DNA of 64,000 nucleotides, from NCBI GenBank assembly GCA_024449915.1, contig JAMZAV010000962.1:248001-312000 (forward strand). The letters run 5' to 3'. Under the pieces are notes generated by a model. That model was not told where the DNA came from, did no database searches, and was given only the letters and a program-made list of their open reading frames with translations. The translations under genes were made by a program, and so were the position numbers. This document shows, in pieces, positions 23,170-32,877 of the stretch (position 1 is its first letter; each line of letters opens with the position of its first letter). This stretch comes from Sweltsa coloradensis. Taxonomy: Eukaryota > Arthropoda > Insecta > Plecoptera > Chloroperlidae.

Positions 23170-23653
23170 TACCACGTTTACATTACTGTAGTTACCATGT
23201 GGGTAACCACTATCGTTTACACGGTACAGGAATTACGATCATATTGAGTAGTTCATTAGCCACCTAACATAACGTTTTCGGAAACTATATTTAGAAGGCT
23301 GCGCGTACTCAATAACATAACCATAAAACTCCAGCTGTAATTTTCATCTCCGGCTGACCGAAGATTTGAATCAATGTATTACTTTCTTCATTAGTGAAAT
23401 TTGACATCTCAGATAAGTTAATAGGAAGAATAATACAGAAGAACACGTTCGAGCTAGGAAGCTTGGAAGTAAGGTTATGTACGACAATCAAATTACCATG
23501 GTAACTAAATAACAACAAAGTTACGCGAGTAACCCGCCTAAATTACCCTTGTAAGATTTTCAACCAGCTAAGCAACTTTCAAGCGTTCACACACAGAAAT
23601 CACCCGCGTCATTAGACCAACCCGCGTAATATGCTAGTAATGTAAACGTGGTA
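23170..23653. mobile_element. MITE with TAA target duplication (PIF/Harbinger-like)
   Basis: It starts TACCACGTTTACATTACT and ends with the exact reverse complement AGTAATGTAAACGTGGTA. TAA flanks both ends (23167-23169 and 23654-23656). A TAA/TTA 3-bp target is characteristic of PIF/Harbinger. The interior has several GTTACC/GGTAAC words and no coding potential. Confidence 0.8.
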
Positions 23654-23964
23654 TAAGATTTTTCAGAAGGTTATAACAATTCAAATAAAAAATAAATGTC
23701 CATCTGTCACATTTTCACTTAAGGCCAGATTTTCATATAGCCTCAGTCAGTTTGATTTCATGCGTCTATGGCAGCAAGCTAACCCTGTAAGTGCCAGGCT
23801 TATTAGCCCTGTAGTGCCAGGCTAAAAGCATACTTTTTGTAGTATTTATAAAAGCCAAAGTTATGATCCGATCATAAAGTTTTATACATCAGTATCTTTG
23901 GCATAAACTGAAAAATGTAATGATATAAGCAAAACATTTTTAAGGAACATTATTAACTACTTGT

Positions 23965-24564
23965 AGAGGTAGTGAAAAATGGTGACAACAAAATTTACGA
24001 TTTTTTTTAAATGTCCATTTTATTGCCTAAAATGTAATATTGCCGACGAAATAGGCCTACATCATTTAGAGATGGAAAAGACACATTTTGAAAAAGCGAA
24101 TTTCGCAAAATCTCGCTTATAACGTGAAATAAGAAGCAAAATTATATAAAACTTGTCAAAACGCAAATTAGCTCGCAAAATTCAACCTTTTAGAGTGAAA
24201 ACGTAGAGGGATGGTGGAGGTGCCGGTCCAGACCAAACGTTATGCGTGTGGTAGGCGGTACAGTAGACAGACGACAACGCAACAGCGTACCGTGACGTCA
24301 CGGGCATTTGGAAATAGACCGCCAAAATAACGGCGCGTATCACGGACTCTGCAAAAGTAGTCCACCAAAATAACGGCACGTACAAATATTTATTTTTTGT
24401 TGGGAATCGATTCTGAATAGATTTTTGGGTCACAATGATCGATTCTAACTTTTAAAAATCAATGTCATCCTTAACTAAAAGGGCTCCGTTTTTTTTTTTT
24501 TTATGAAGTTTTGGAATTAAAAAAAAAAAATGGGTTTTTATATCACCATTTCTCATTACCTCTA
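23965..24564. mobile_element. MITE family R with TA-flanked ~22-bp TIR
   Basis: Ends GAGGTAGTGAAAAATGGTGA (left) and TCACCATTTCTCATTACCTC (right) are imperfect inverted repeats, each bordered by TA. Inner words CCACCAAAATAACGGC, TTGGGAATCGATTCTGAATAG and GACAACGCAACAGCG recur in opposite orientation in the tandem array at 51-62 kb, where the element lies next to the duplicated exon. Confidence 0.7.
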
Positions 24565-25257
24565 CCTATCTGGACCACTAATTTTATACCTCATAAACTA
24601 TTTTCTGTATGACAACATTTTTACACAAACAATTTCAAAGAAATTCAGTAAAAAAAAATAATTGGGAATTTAATAGTATATAATTTAGGGCTGTGCGGGG
24701 TAGCAGAAATTTCAAGTCGAGTATTTGAGGCTAGAAATCGAGTCCTCAATTTGGGGTAATGTAGTTTAGTGATCGATCGAGCTGCCGTCGCATTATGGTT
24801 ATAAAGTTTGCAAACAGAAAGCGCTGCAAGTCTTCCGACTTCATCACAGGGTTGAGTCTCGGCTCGAATGTGGTCGTTATCGAAAGTCGAAATTGCTCGC
24901 AAGTGATATAATATCAATAAATCGACTTTCCACAAAACTGACAAAATCTTGAAATGGCAGATTTTTCTCAATGTGTATTTTCTGGATACTTCAGATAGCA
25001 AGAAATAGGCCTAGTTATTTATTGCTGATGCTGGTGGATTTTCGACAGGTGAAAATGATTGTAATGACATCGACGCATAATTTTATTGATCTTCTTATGA
25101 GTTTTCATCGGAAAGTAAGGGTCCAAATGTATACCGTAAGCCAGGGGTCGATAATCTATTTGTCTTAGAAGCCAATTTTATAGAAAATTTGGAAGTGATT
25201 GCTAGTTGGAGCCATGTTAGCATAATTGGAAAATAATTACAGAATATAACATAAGTT

Positions 25258-25759
25258 GCCAGCACACTGTAACATACAAGGAAACGAAGAAGCAGACAGA
25301 CTCGCGAAAGAGGGGAGCAGGATGAAGCAGAACAAGAAGCCCCTATCCTACAATGCCGTTAAATCTCATGTGAACACGGCAGTGAAAAACAACATCAAAA
25401 AGGTATGGGAGAAGGCAAGTAAAGGCAAACAGTGGCAAGGAGCAGCCACAAAAAAAACAAAGTGGAGAAATCGGCAGACTGAGACGGCACAATTCAGATT
25501 GGAAACCGGTCATGACCTGCTAGCTACACACCTTCATAAACTGGGGATAACTGACTCAAGCACATGTACACTTTGTGCTACAGAACAGCATACCAGGGAG
25601 CACCTACGTAGATGCCCGGTACTTCAAGAAATAAGAGACGCAATGCCAAAAGATATGGAGGAGGCAGAAAGAGAATCCTATCTCTACTGGGAAACACGGA
25701 AACGCATGATGGCCAAATAGGTCAATTGCTGGCATAAGAAGAAGAAGAAGAAGAAGAAG
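25258..25759 (+). pseudogene. 5'-truncated LINE: RNase H end and C-terminal Cys/His
   Basis: This is the last ~155 codons of a non-LTR retrotransposon pol protein. The first residues (PAHCNIQGNEEADRLAKEG) match the final RNase H block. The middle is a basic linker, and residues about 106-121 carry C-x2-C then H and C (CTLC...HTREHLRRC), the usual C-terminal knuckle of such proteins. The frame stays open to a stop at 25720. The 3' end is a GAA repeat. The insert is flanked by the 10-bp duplication AACATAAGTT (25248-25257 and 25760-25769), so it arrived by target-primed reverse transcription and was truncated at insertion. RT and endonuclease regions are absent. The open frame and clean duplication suggest a fairly recent event. 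The exact clade is not determined. Confidence 0.88.
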
Positions 25760-26037
25760 AACATAAGTTTAATTTTTATAATGTACAAATGTGTGACATA
25801 ATGTTTTAAATTTTTATGTTTTTGTAAGCTGTTCAAGCAATGATGATTTTGTGGTTGAATTTTTGATACAATAATTTAAAAAAGTGGTCTGAAGTGGACA
25901 ATTTTAACTTTATACCTGATGATTGTTAAAACAAAAATGCTATTAAAACACGTGTACGCACAAACAGGTAGAACCTGCACTGGCTTCTTCCCCAGTTCAG
26001 CACAGTATTTTTGGATATGAAAAAAACTGTTCTATGA

Positions 26038-26202
26038 CTAGGAAAACGCTAAAGTCCCGCCGCGTTGATGGATGAGCATTTTTTTGTAAGTTTTTTGTTT
26101 GCGTTTTGTGCGTTTGTTCGCACTTTTCCTTTGCAAGTGCTTTGTGAATACATTGTAGGTGATTGTTGTCAAGTTTCTATTGATACCTGTTAATTGTTAT
26201 TA
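26038..26202 (-). mobile_element. Helitron-type family B, 3' part only
   Basis: CTAGGAAAACGCTAAAGTCC and the following ~160 bp of family B are present. The rest is missing, and a family A element abuts it at 26203. Confidence 0.75.
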
Positions 26203-26969
26203 CTAGGAAAACACTTAAGTCCCGCCGCGTTGTTGGATGAGCGTAATTGGTGCATTGAGCTGCCATGTGTTATGCGGATTTTCTGTTGTTCTGTGAAAAA
26301 ATTATTACTAAGTCGAAGATTTTTTTAAAATTAAATTAAATTAAATTAAAAATTTACTTTATTTTTTTATTAATCGTAAATTTTAAAAAAGAAAAAAATC
26401 GTAAAATTGCGATTTTCATAAGAAATAATTATTCGATTGCGCTCAAATTTTACACGAATATATAAATTCATAAAATTAAGGTTCTGTGAAAAAATCATCA
26501 CAATAGGATAAAGCATGTAGGTGTTATAAGTCAATGAATTGTTTTAAAAAAGAAAAAAACTGTAAAATTTCGATTTTCATGAGAAATAATTTTTCGATTG
26601 CGCTCAAATTTCACAAGAATATCTAAATTCATGAAATTAAGGTTCTGTGAAAAAATCATTAAAATCGGATTAAGCATGTAGGTGTTATAAGTCGAAGAAA
26701 TTTTTTAAAAATCGAAAAAAATCGTAAAATTGCGATTTTCATGAGAATTTTTTTTTCGATTACGCTCAAAAACGTGGCAGTTCTAAGTTCAGAGATTTCG
26801 AAGGCCTCCATAAAATTTCATCACAATTGGAGTATCGGTTAAGCCGGAATCGTGTTAACAAACACAACAATAATACAAACAGGGGAAAAAAAAAAAAAAA
26901 AAACATTCCGGATTTTTTTCTCCAGTGTAGTGAAATGGAATCTTCGCTTCGCTCGCTACGCTCATCCAA
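26203..26969 (-). mobile_element. Helitron/Helentron-like family A
   Basis: Complete copy: 3' CTAG end (AACGC/GTGTT hairpin with one mutation), internal ~150-bp units, and a 5' end with CGCTCGCTACGCTCATCCAA. It sits where family B sequence stops at GTTATTA, so the two are nested or joined, with the remainder of B lost. Confidence 0.85.
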
Positions 26970-28230
26970 CTATTCAAAAAATGTCACTCAACGTTTCTTT
27001 TTTACTGTAATAAAACTTTACTTTTACATACACAAAGAAGTGAAAACCCACAACAATCTACAATCAATTACACCGAATTTGTCAGTGTCAGTCCAATCAC
27101 TCTTAATACGAACGATTTCAAGGGATATTTCGCGTTAAGTTAGGTCGCTCATGTTGACAGCTGCAGGTTGACTTAGATGACTTTGGATTGTAGAAAAGTT
27201 TCTTAACAAAACTATAGAGCCAGGCTAGACTCACTCAGAAGCCGCAGGTTCCCGACCCCTGACGACGTAAGCCTAGGCTGGGCGCATAGGCCTTGGGCTA
27301 AACCGTTTGGCTATGAAAGTGGCATCACCGCTTTAGTTGATCGATCTCGTTATGATTTTCCATGGTGAAGTGGAGATATTGACGGTCCAAATGTATCCTG
27401 TAAGCCTAGGCTAGGATTAGTAGGGTGACCTAACCAAGACACATATTTTGTTAACAGTTTCAAATCATAAGAAACAATTTCCATGTTGATTTTTATGTAT
27501 TGTCTTCAGATTTGGCTATGAAAGTGGCATTGCTGCTTAATTTAATCGCTCTTGTTATGATTTTTCATCGGAAAGTGATGTTGATTGTTGGTATTGGTTG
27601 GCTAGGCTAGGCCTAGGCCCTAGATATAGCCTACACCTAAAACGTTTTCCCCACATGATTAAAAATATTTTAGAAGAATCCCTGGTCATTTTAAGACAAG
27701 AATGCGCTGTATTAGATACCAGCCTAGGCTAGCCTATTTCTGGAGATGACTTTTCCAAAATGCCTGGTTTTTGAGCTTGCACACGGAAAATATATGATAG
27801 GTAGGGCCTAGGCCTAATGATGGTGAATTTCTAAACATTTGTCATATGTTGATCGCTCAATCTCGATATTTGCTCGATCTCGAGTCTTGCTCGAATTTGA
27901 AATTCGCTGCTCACTCAGCCCTACCAACAGTAGGCCTTCAACAAAAACAAAATTAATGAATAAATTGGGATTAATGGTGTGAAGTGTAAATTATTCCAAA
28001 AGTCTTGACAAACCCCATCATATCTATAATATTATTATTAAGTCTTTGACTCTTGGTTCAGTTCCAAACGTAAAAGAGTAAAATAATTATTTTAACTTTG
28101 TTTGTAGGTACGTGCTAGTATTTTCATTGAAGTGCTGATTATAGGCTAAACTAAAATCTAGGGCCTACGGTACTAAGACTCGGAAGCAGACTCGACTCGA
28201 AATAAAAAATGAAGAATCGCACAGCCCTAG

Positions 28231-28906
28231 TTAAACGAGGGAGCGGAGCGACCGAGTGTCTCCATTCAACTTAAACGGCCCTAATTCTGTGATTCTGTCT
28301 GTCTGTCTGTACGTCGAAAATCAGCCGAACCGCTGAACAGATTGGGCTGAAATTTTAAACATACATCCGGTACGAGTTTACTGAGAACTGCTAACAAATT
28401 CAGCTAGATCCATTGCGATTTAATCCTACAATAAATAAAAATGTGATTTTTTTAAATATCGATAGCATTTGTTTAGTAGTAGCTAGCGGGACGAGAACTA
28501 CCTGGCTGACATGGCCCATTGGTAAGCGTTATACCTACCGCACGGAGGGTTGGGGTTCGATACCCGTAAACTCGAACTTTTTTATATTTTAACACCCACA
28601 TATTATTTTTGAGGGGTGTTAAATGGGAAATTAAACTTAGGTGATTTTGTTTTATCTTGGAAATTTGTTAATGTTTCACGCTAATACGTTTTGAACATGA
28701 TTCGCATTTTAAATGTTCAATTTAAATAACTAGGGAAACGCCAAAGTGGTTGTTAAACGAGTGAGTGAGTGAGTGTTGAGTACCCGGTATCATTCCCCAT
28801 ACTTAGCTTGATCCATCCTTAGGTATATGGGAGGAAAAGGGATGATCCCGGGTACTCAACACTTGGCTCTCTCACTCGTTTAACAACGACTTTGGCGTTT
28901 CCCTAG
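28231..28906 (+). mobile_element. Helitron-type family D, unit 1 of a tandem trio
   Basis: 5' end TTAAACGAGGGAGCGGAGCG, 3' end CACTCGTTTAACAACG...CGTTTCCCTAG. The 9-nt 5' repeat returns inverted before a hairpin AACG/CGTT. From 28730 a second, inverted 3' terminus (CTAGGGAAACGCC) faces the first, making the last ~175 bp a long palindrome. Unit 1 starts directly after the CCCTAG at the end of the hAT-like element. Confidence 0.85.
28503..28577 (+). promoter_or_regulatory. tRNA-like Pol III promoter inside family D unit 1
   Basis: An A-box-like TGGCCCATTGG and a perfect B box GGTTCGATACC at tRNA spacing. The cloverleaf is poor, so it is a tRNA-derived promoter segment and not a gene. Confidence 0.55.
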
Positions 28907-29513
28907 TTAAACGAGGGAGCGGAGCGACTGAGTGTCTCCATTCAACTCAAACGGCTCTCATTCTGTGATTCTGTCTGTCTGTACGTCGAAAATCAGCCGA
29001 ACCGCTGAACAGATTGCGCTGAAATTTTAAACATACATCCGGAACGAGTTTACTAAGAACTGTTAACAAAATCAGCTTGATCCATTGCGATTTAAGCCTA
29101 CAATAAATAAAAATGTGATTTTCAATAATATCAATGGCATTTGTTTCGTAGCAGTTAGCGGGACGAGGTCGACGTGGCCTGCATGGCCTAGTGGTAACCA
29201 TTTAGCCTACCGCACGGATGGATGGGGTTCGATACCCGTCAGTTATAACTTTTTTATATTTTTACACCCACATATTATTTTTGAGGGGTGTTAAATGGGA
29301 AATAAAAATTAGGTGATTTTGTTTTATCTTGGAAATTTATTAATGTTTCACGCTAATACGTTTTGAGTACGATTCGCATTTTGAATGTTCAATTTAAATA
29401 ATTATTGTGGCAAGCAGAGTGAGTTCCTGTAAGGGTGACCAGACGGTCCGGTTTGAGAAGTCAAAACACTTGGCTAACTCACTCGTTTAACAACGACTTT
29501 GGCGTTTCCCTAG
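28907..29513 (+). mobile_element. Helitron-type family D, unit 2
   Basis: Begins TTAAACGAGGGAGCGGAGCG immediately after the CTAG of unit 1 and ends GGCGTTTCCCTAG. It lacks the inverted second 3' terminus seen in units 1 and 3. Instead about 60 bp (29400-29460) is unrelated, including GACCAGACGGTCCGG. Confidence 0.85.
29173..29250 (+). promoter_or_regulatory. tRNA-like Pol III promoter inside family D unit 2
   Basis: Here the A box is canonical (TGGCCTAGTGG) and the B box GGTTCGATACC is perfect. The conserved linker CTACCGCACGGA sits between them. Confidence 0.6.
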
Positions 29514-30167
29514 TTAAACGAGGGAGCGGAGCGACCGAGTGTCTCCATTCAACTCGAACGGATCTCATTCTGTGATTCTGTCTGTCTGTCTGTACGTCGA
29601 AAATCAGCCGAACCGCTGAACAGATTGGGCTGAAATTTTAAACAGACATCCAGTACGAGTTTACTGAGAACTGCTAACAAAATCAGCTAGATCCATTGCG
29701 ATTTAATCCTACAATAAATAAAAATGTGATTTTTAAAATATCGATAGCATTTGTTTAGTAGCAGCTAGCGGGACAATATCCAGTGGCTTGCATGGCCTAT
29801 TGGTAAGCATTAAGTCTACCGCACGGAGGGTTGGGGTTCGATACCCGTTAGCTCGAACTTTTTTATATTTTTACACCCACATTATATTTTGGAGGGGTTT
29901 AAATGGGAAATAAAACTTAGGTGATTTTGTTTTATCTTGGACGTTACGTTTTGAATACGATTCGCATTTCAAATGTTCAATTTATATAACTATGGAAACG
30001 CCTAAGTCGTTGTTAAACGAGTGAGTGAGCCATGTGTTGAGTACCTGGTATCATTCCTCATACTGGGCTAGATCCTTAGGTATAGGGGAGGAAAGGGGAT
30101 GTTCCCGGGTACTCAACACTTGGCTCACTCACTCACTCGTTTAACAACGACTTTGGCGTTTCCCTAG
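29514..30167 (+). mobile_element. Helitron-type family D, unit 3
   Basis: Begins directly after the CTAG of unit 2 and ends CGTTTCCCTAG, followed by host T. The last ~178 bp (from 29990) again form a palindrome of two facing 3' termini around a GGATCC-like centre (about 30075). Confidence 0.85.
29782..29858 (+). promoter_or_regulatory. tRNA-like Pol III promoter inside family D unit 3
   Basis: TGGCCTATTGG and GGTTCGATACC with the same CTACCGCACGGA linker. The boxes are retained in all three units. Confidence 0.55.
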
Positions 30168-30192
30168 TATATAAACATACATAGTATATAGT

Positions 30193-31526
30193 ATGTGAGA
30201 AACATATAGAGATAGGATAGGAGACCAACAGCTTACCTGAAGTGGAGTAGGTGCGCCGTGATAGAAGACATAAACACAAATAAACAAATAACACTACATT
30301 TCAAACGTTTCGGTCTACGTCATCGACATCCATTTGGAGAATGGGATCATCAGGACAGGGGTTTATCTCAAACCTACCAACCAACAGCTGTACCTACACA
30401 GAGAAAGCTGCCACCCTGCCCACACGAAACGTTCCCTACCCTCCTCGCTGGCTGCCCGCGGTCGCAGAATTTGTTCCACGGAACAGGATCTGGAGTGCTA
30501 CCTCCAGAAGATACTCCGTGCTTTCGTTAACAGAGGTTATTCGGAGGAACAGGTCCATCAACGACTGACCAGACAGCACACCGTCACACCACCACCCACC
30601 CAACCTAACACCAAGACCGACATCGTCCCTCTAGTCACCAGGTGGCACCCTGGTCTCCAACGTTTAAATGCCATCCTTCAAGGGGGGAGTCACATCCTGG
30701 CTGCGTCACCCATGACTCAAGATCTCAGCCAGAATATCCCTAGGGTGGCATTTAAGCGTCCCCCCAACCTTGGTGACATATTAGTGAGGAGAGATCCACA
30801 GAAGGTCCAACAAGGAGAAGCGGTCATGCACGGTTCCTCCCCTTGCCACAGACCCAGATGCAAGACGTGCCCCATGCATGAACCAGTCAAGACCTTCTCT
30901 GCCCACCTCACTAATAAGACCTATGACATACGCAACAACAACAACTGTGGCACTAGCAACATCGTCTACCAACTTCGATGCACCCGATGTCCCGCCGAGT
31001 ATGTTGGACTTACCACTAATACTCTCCGAACCCGAATGAATGGGCACAGACAGGATGTAAGAGAGGAGAACCTCGAGAAACCTGTGGCATTGCATGCCAA
31101 TGGGCATGGCCTTCCCTTCGTGACCTGTTTCACAGTTTGTGTCATCAGGTCACTCCCTCCCACTGTACACAATGGAGAACTGAGAAGATGGGAACTGGCC
31201 TACCAATGGATTTGCAAATCGCGCCACAAACCTAACTTAAACCTTAGGTAGTCCTCCCTCTCCTCCTCTCTACCCCTCCCTGTCACCCATTCCACACCTC
31301 CCACTCATCTTTCACTTCACCCCCCCCCACCCTAGCCAACGGCTACCTAGCTTTAGTTTTTCACCTCAGTAACTCTTCTCTACTCACTGAGGAAGGTAAC
31401 GTAGACCGAAACGTTTGAAATGTAGTGTTATTTGTTTATTTGTGTTTATGTCTTCTATCACGGCGCGCCTACTCCACTTCAGGTAAGCTGTTGGTCTCCT
31501 ACCCTATCTCTACATGTTTCTCACAT
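30193..31526. mobile_element. Truncated Penelope-like element, inverted terminal arms
   Basis: The ~128-bp left arm (30193-30320) and right arm (31399-31526) are near-perfect reverse complements (GTAGACCGAAACGTTTGAAA, ATTTGTTTATTTGTG, ATCACGGCG, AAGCTGTTGGTCTCC). They enclose the C-terminal half of a Penelope-type protein. Penelope-like elements are known for terminal repeats in direct or inverted order and for 5' truncation. A third, partial arm is at 33317-33450. Confidence 0.85.
30331..31251 (+). pseudogene. Penelope-like protein C-terminus with GIY-YIG endonuclease
   Basis: An open frame of about 306 codons, entered without a real start because the element is 5'-truncated inside the reverse transcriptase. 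Residues 1-48 hold the end of the RT region (VYLKPTNQQLYLH, then SCHP and ARGRRICST, a pattern conserved in Penelope proteins). Residues about 171-179 are a Cys-rich linker (CHRPRCKTC). Residues about 208-240 are the GIY-YIG nuclease core: NIVYQL, then YVGLT with LRTRMNGHR, where the arginine and histidine match the family. The C-terminal RRWELAYQW block would hold the catalytic glutamate. This nuclease cuts target DNA in intact elements. The frame is open to the stop at 31249-31251, but with most RT motifs gone it cannot be active. Confidence 0.9.
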
Positions 31527-31661
31527 GATCCAGCCTTTTGGCATTCCTTTCATCACACCATAGTATATTGTATAATAAATAGTATGTTTAACCTTGCCTT
31601 TATGGTAGGTAGGCGACTATTACGCTGTTATGTGAGTACTTTAGACAGAAAATAAAAAAGT

Positions 31662-31695
31662 GACTACACTGGGGATCGAACCCGGGAACTTGAGC
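31662..31695 (-). repeat. S2 SINE 3' fragment
   Basis: On the minus strand, CCCGGGTTCGATCCCCAG then GTGTAGTC matches the 3' half of the S2 tRNA-like heads. Confidence 0.55.
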
Positions 31696-31892
31696 TGTAT
31701 GTATGTGTATGTGTGTATGTGTCCTGTCATTGATGATTTTAAGTTAAGTGCATAGTGATATGAAAATGTGTATTTGTGGACTGAATCAATTATTATGTGT
31801 GTGATATGAATGTAAATGTAAATTTTTAATTTAATTTTAAGTTACTGACATGTAAAATACCCCGAACACGCTGTGCAAGGGGTCAGCTCTAC

Positions 31893-31937
31893 AAAAATAA
31901 ATACAATACAATACAATACAATACAATACAATACAAT
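31893..31937 (+). repeat. (AATAC)n tail
   Basis: A run of ACAAT units follows a LINE-3'-UTR-like stretch (31700-31890, with ACCCCGAACACGCTGTGC-type sequence). It may be the 3' tail of a retroposon, but no coding part is attached. Confidence 0.75.
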
Positions 31938-32021
31938 AGTCTAATAGGCAGTGCAATCTGCTCTACACTCGTTATTAAGAATGTACAAAACCAACCAAAA
32001 ATTAGACAGTTTTAAATTGGT

Positions 32022-32092
32022 GGCTGCATAGCTCAGTTGATATGAGCATAGCTCGGACAGCTAAGGTCCCGGGTTCGATCCCTGGTAAAGTC
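32022..32092 (+). repeat. tRNA-like SINE head, family S2
   Basis: GGCTGCATAGCTCAGTTG, then GGTTCGATCCC and AAAGTC. Like the other S2 heads it has a 5-nt anticodon loop (AGCT-CGGAC-AGCT), so it is not a usable tRNA. Confidence 0.65.
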
Positions 32093-32130
32093 ACTTTTTT
32101 AATTTCTGTTTAAAGTAGTACCAACACAAT

Positions 32131-32350
32131 ACTAAAGTGCCAACATCGATAATATCAACTAAAATCGTCGCGCGAAGTGCTAGCGTTGATTTTTTTTTAC
32201 CCTTTAAATGAGGCGCGTTTCACGTAGTACTCAACTGTGCTTCTAGATAGCAACACTAGTTAAGATCAAAAGGTCAACAAAATCAACGTCGGCACTTCGC
32301 GCGACAATTTCAACGTCGATATTACCGACGTTGGCACTTCTCGGGTAAAG
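32131..32350. repeat. Foldback with GTCGCGCGAAGTGC arms
   Basis: The left arm (about 32131-32193: AGTGCCAACATCG, TCGTCGCGCGAAGTGC, GCGTTGATTT) and the right arm (about 32278-32345) are reverse complements around an ~85-bp spacer. It lies just upstream of the small open frame at 32400. Confidence 0.7.
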
Positions 32351-32399
32351 GCAACGTTACTAGGTAGCTGCGTGGAGTGTTGTTCTCGACCGCGTTCTC

Positions 32400-32591
32400 A
32401 TGGCGGGAACTTCTCCGTCGCCCAAGGTTGACACTCTCGCGGGAACTTCTCCGTCGCCCAAGGTCGACACTCTCTCTGACCGTCGACTCATCAGCGCCCT
32501 CAAGGATTTGTACAGTAAAGGTACGCTCACTGCAGGTGGATACCTAGAAGCACACGATGAATTATTAAATGGGAGCAAAGAACAGAATTGA
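32400..32591 (+). CDS. Small ORF with a 12-residue in-frame duplication
   Basis: A 63-codon frame starting ATGGCGGGAAC, with good context for initiation (A/G-rich, G at +4). The first 25 residues are a 12-residue unit (AGTSPSPKVDTL) repeated twice, from a 36-bp tandem duplication. The rest reads SDRRLISALKDLYSKG, then LTAGGYLEAHDELL, which looks like a short helical segment. I do not recognise the family. It lies between a foldback (32131-32350) and a stretch (32600-32715) whose translation resembles the end of the LINE at 25258, so it may belong to a mobile element. A GTACGC donor-like site at 32521 could also make the first part an exon. Coding status is uncertain. Confidence 0.35.
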   Translation: MAGTSPSPKVDTLAGTSPSPKVDTLSDRRLISALKDLYSKGTLTAGGYLEAHDELLNGSKEQN

Positions 32592-32599
32592 GTCACCTG

Positions 32600-32715
32600 A
32601 CGAGATGTTCAAGCCTGGGAGACGATATGGATGCCCTTCTACCTGGCATGAACTACGAGGAAAAGCAGGCTTGTCTCTATTGGAAAACCAGAAAATGCAC
32701 GATGATGACTTAAAA
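32600..32715 (+). pseudogene. Possible LINE C-terminal scrap
   Basis: One frame reads DMDALLPGMNYEEKQACLYW, then KTRKCTMMT and a stop, echoing the last residues of the LINE at 25258-25722 (AMPKDMEEAERESYLYWETR). AGAAGAAG follows at once, as in that LINE's GAA tail. It is short and diverged, so the call is tentative. Confidence 0.35.
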
Positions 32716-32877
32716 CAGAAGAAGATTAATAACACTATGAGTCCCGTTAATTTGGGCTGAACCGAGATAAAGTTATTAAACTAAACTTGAAAACTATTAC
32801 TATTAAGTATGAACCTCTAACAATACTGACCCAAAGTCAATAAGTACATACTTAATTGATTGAATGATTGATTGAAT

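Larger units (their letters stand above)
24686..28229. mobile_element. hAT-like element, TIR TAGGGCTGTGCG
   Basis: It begins TAGGGCTGTGCGGGG and ends CGCACAGCCCTA, a 12-bp inverted repeat typical of hAT ends. Subterminal CGAGTC/GACTCG words are frequent. The element is filled with a LINE fragment (25258-25759) and Helitron-type copies (26038-26969), leaving about 2.1 kb of its own sequence with no recognisable transposase. Two inner stretches (about 25095-25145 and 27345-27410, plus 27540) repeat a unit with TTTTCATCGGAAAGT-like words. The right flank is occupied by the family D array, so the 8-bp duplication cannot be verified. Confidence 0.6.

Noticed and set aside
24645..25001. 118-codon minus-strand ORF
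   Set aside because: It spans the terminal repeat of the hAT-like element and unrelated flank; no domain and no splice signals.
24678..28237. 8-bp target duplication for the hAT-like element
   Set aside because: The left flank ATATAATT is not repeated on the right, where family D begins at once. I could not confirm it.
31384..31420. Active hammerhead ribozyme in the Penelope-like right arm
   Set aside because: CTGAGGA and GAAACG are present and stem I could pair three bases, but stem II needs one extra unpaired base, so the core is not canonical.
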